Source: Symsagittifera roscoffensis (taxonomy: Eukaryota; Xenacoelomorpha; Acoela; Convolutidae). From it: a stretch of DNA of 64,000 bases. How positions within the stretch are numbered: position 1 is the stretch's first letter; each line of letters begins with the position of its first letter. The translations under genes and the position numbers were made by a program. Below are positions 63,437-64,000 of the stretch, one piece after another. The notes under the pieces are model-generated. The model made no database searches. It saw nothing but the letters and a program-made list of their open reading frames with translations, and was not told the DNA's origin. The DNA is taken from positions 66,023,548 to 66,087,547 of the forward strand of contig NC_087064.1 of assembly GCF_963678635.1 (NCBI RefSeq), written 5' to 3'.

Positions 63437-63508
63437 GATCATGACGGATTCGAACAGCAATCTTTTGCCGTCTTAAGCAGTTGAGTTACCTCTACGCCAG
63501 ATGCGCCG
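63437..63508 (-). other. tRNA-like sequence (tRNA pseudogene or SINE head)
   Basis: The - strand has TGGCGTAGAGGTAACTC, a good A box, and GTTCGAATCC, a good B box, about 40 nt apart, followed by a T-run. The acceptor ends do not pair and the T and anticodon stems are poor, so it is not a working tRNA gene. Confidence 0.45.
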
Positions 63509-63704
63509 GATGATTGATTGAATCTTTGCCAAGCAGCGGTAACAAAGCCGAAATTACCTGAGCAGAAACCTTTCATGTCGTTCTAACTTGAAAGCGAAAA
63601 GTAGGGTTCAACATTTCAATTTCGATAATTTTTCTAAGAGTAACAAATCTATTGATGGGCTAGGAAAATACTATAATACAAAGCTCTCACAACTAAGTGA
63701 ACAT
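63509..63704. other. Short intergenic stretch or 3' UTR
   Basis: Noncoding. If the - strand exon at 63705-63949 is real, this would be its 3' UTR. Confidence 0.35.
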
Positions 63705-63949
63705 TTAATTTAAGTCTATATTGTGGAATCTTTTCAATGATACGCTAGGCGGTGGGGGCGGTAGTACCCCGTCACTCCTATCAGTTGGGGGGTTTCTTGG
63801 CCTGTAGATATTGACTGACTCGAATGAGTTCGTAGCTCTGTCATCCTGTTTCACAAGTGAAGAGTCAAATTTCACTGCAAAGTCAGACGCCTGCGGGAGT
63901 CTCTTTGTTCTAGGCACTGGTTGAGGATCTCCTTGGCTGTCAGCAGGAC
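63705..63949 (-). CDS. Possible terminal exon of an unknown gene (partial)
   Basis: The - strand has an acceptor (ATTTTTGTCACAG), then an open frame beginning PADSQGDPQPVPRTKRLPQA and ending FHNIDLN and a stop. The piece is more G+C-rich than its surroundings, polar, and has a Pro run (VLPPPPPSVS). It looks like the disordered C-terminal tail of a cellular protein. No family was recognised, and the rest of the gene lies beyond the window edge. Confidence 0.5.
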
Positions 63950-64000
63950 CTGTGACAAAAATACTGATAGTAGAATGCAATATTGGAATAATTTAATCAA

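Noticed and set aside
1-64000. CRISPR arrays, bacterial operons, ribosome binding sites, integron or phage features
   Set aside because: None seen; the window is clearly animal nuclear DNA with spliced genes and eukaryotic retroelements.

Overview
The window is a piece of an AT-rich, intron-rich genome from an invertebrate animal. The evidence is an alpha-spectrin gene with twenty conventional exons, a metazoan-type U1 snRNA-like gene, and a mixture of Ty3/gypsy, BEL/Pao and non-LTR retroelements. I cannot name the phylum. Coordinates are read by eye; exon joins come from GT-AG or GC-AG sites plus reading-frame continuity and the known alpha-spectrin order.

Region 1 (1-17.8 kb, + strand): the 3' part of an alpha-spectrin gene. 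Exons run from the repeat carrying the SH3 domain, through the remaining spectrin repeats, to the calmodulin-like EF-hand domain and the stop codon at 17008. They encode 1496 residues in one open frame. Two consecutive introns appear to use GC donors. The introns hold two small dispersed repeat families and a third repeat found again, inverted, at 49.7 kb.

Region 2 (17.8-28.4 kb): intergenic. The main content is a decayed Ty3-like pol on the - strand: an RT scrap, then an RNase H scrap, then integrase. The integrase part has been amplified into a nearly perfect 3 x 1742-bp tandem array.

Region 3 (28364-47212, - strand): the most interesting object. This is an 18.85-kb Ty3/gypsy-type element with two 408-bp LTRs that look identical by eye and a 4-bp target duplication (CAAT). 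Its sense strand carries a 155-aa basic ORF, a 2740-aa gag-pol, two short membrane proteins, a 378-codon ORF with no ATG, GTG, TTG or CTG, an 872-aa envelope-like protein and a 597-aa orphan protein. Neighbouring ORFs overlap by 4, 13 or 26 nt. All frames are open, so the element is probably young. It is about three times the usual Ty3/gypsy length and encodes several proteins I cannot match to a family.

Region 4 (47.2-50.0 kb): a MITE-like inverted repeat, a U1 snRNA gene or close pseudogene, and a diverged solo LTR of the region 3 family with its own 4-bp target duplication (CCTG).

Region 5 (50039-59142, + strand): a decayed BEL/Pao element with LTRs, a lysine-tRNA-like primer site, gag, A17-type protease, RT/RNase H and integrase, broken by frameshifts, two stop codons and a gag deletion.

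Region 6 (59.1-64 kb): a badly decayed non-LTR retrotransposon, featureless AT-rich DNA, a tRNA-like sequence and a possible terminal exon of another gene on the - strand at the right edge.
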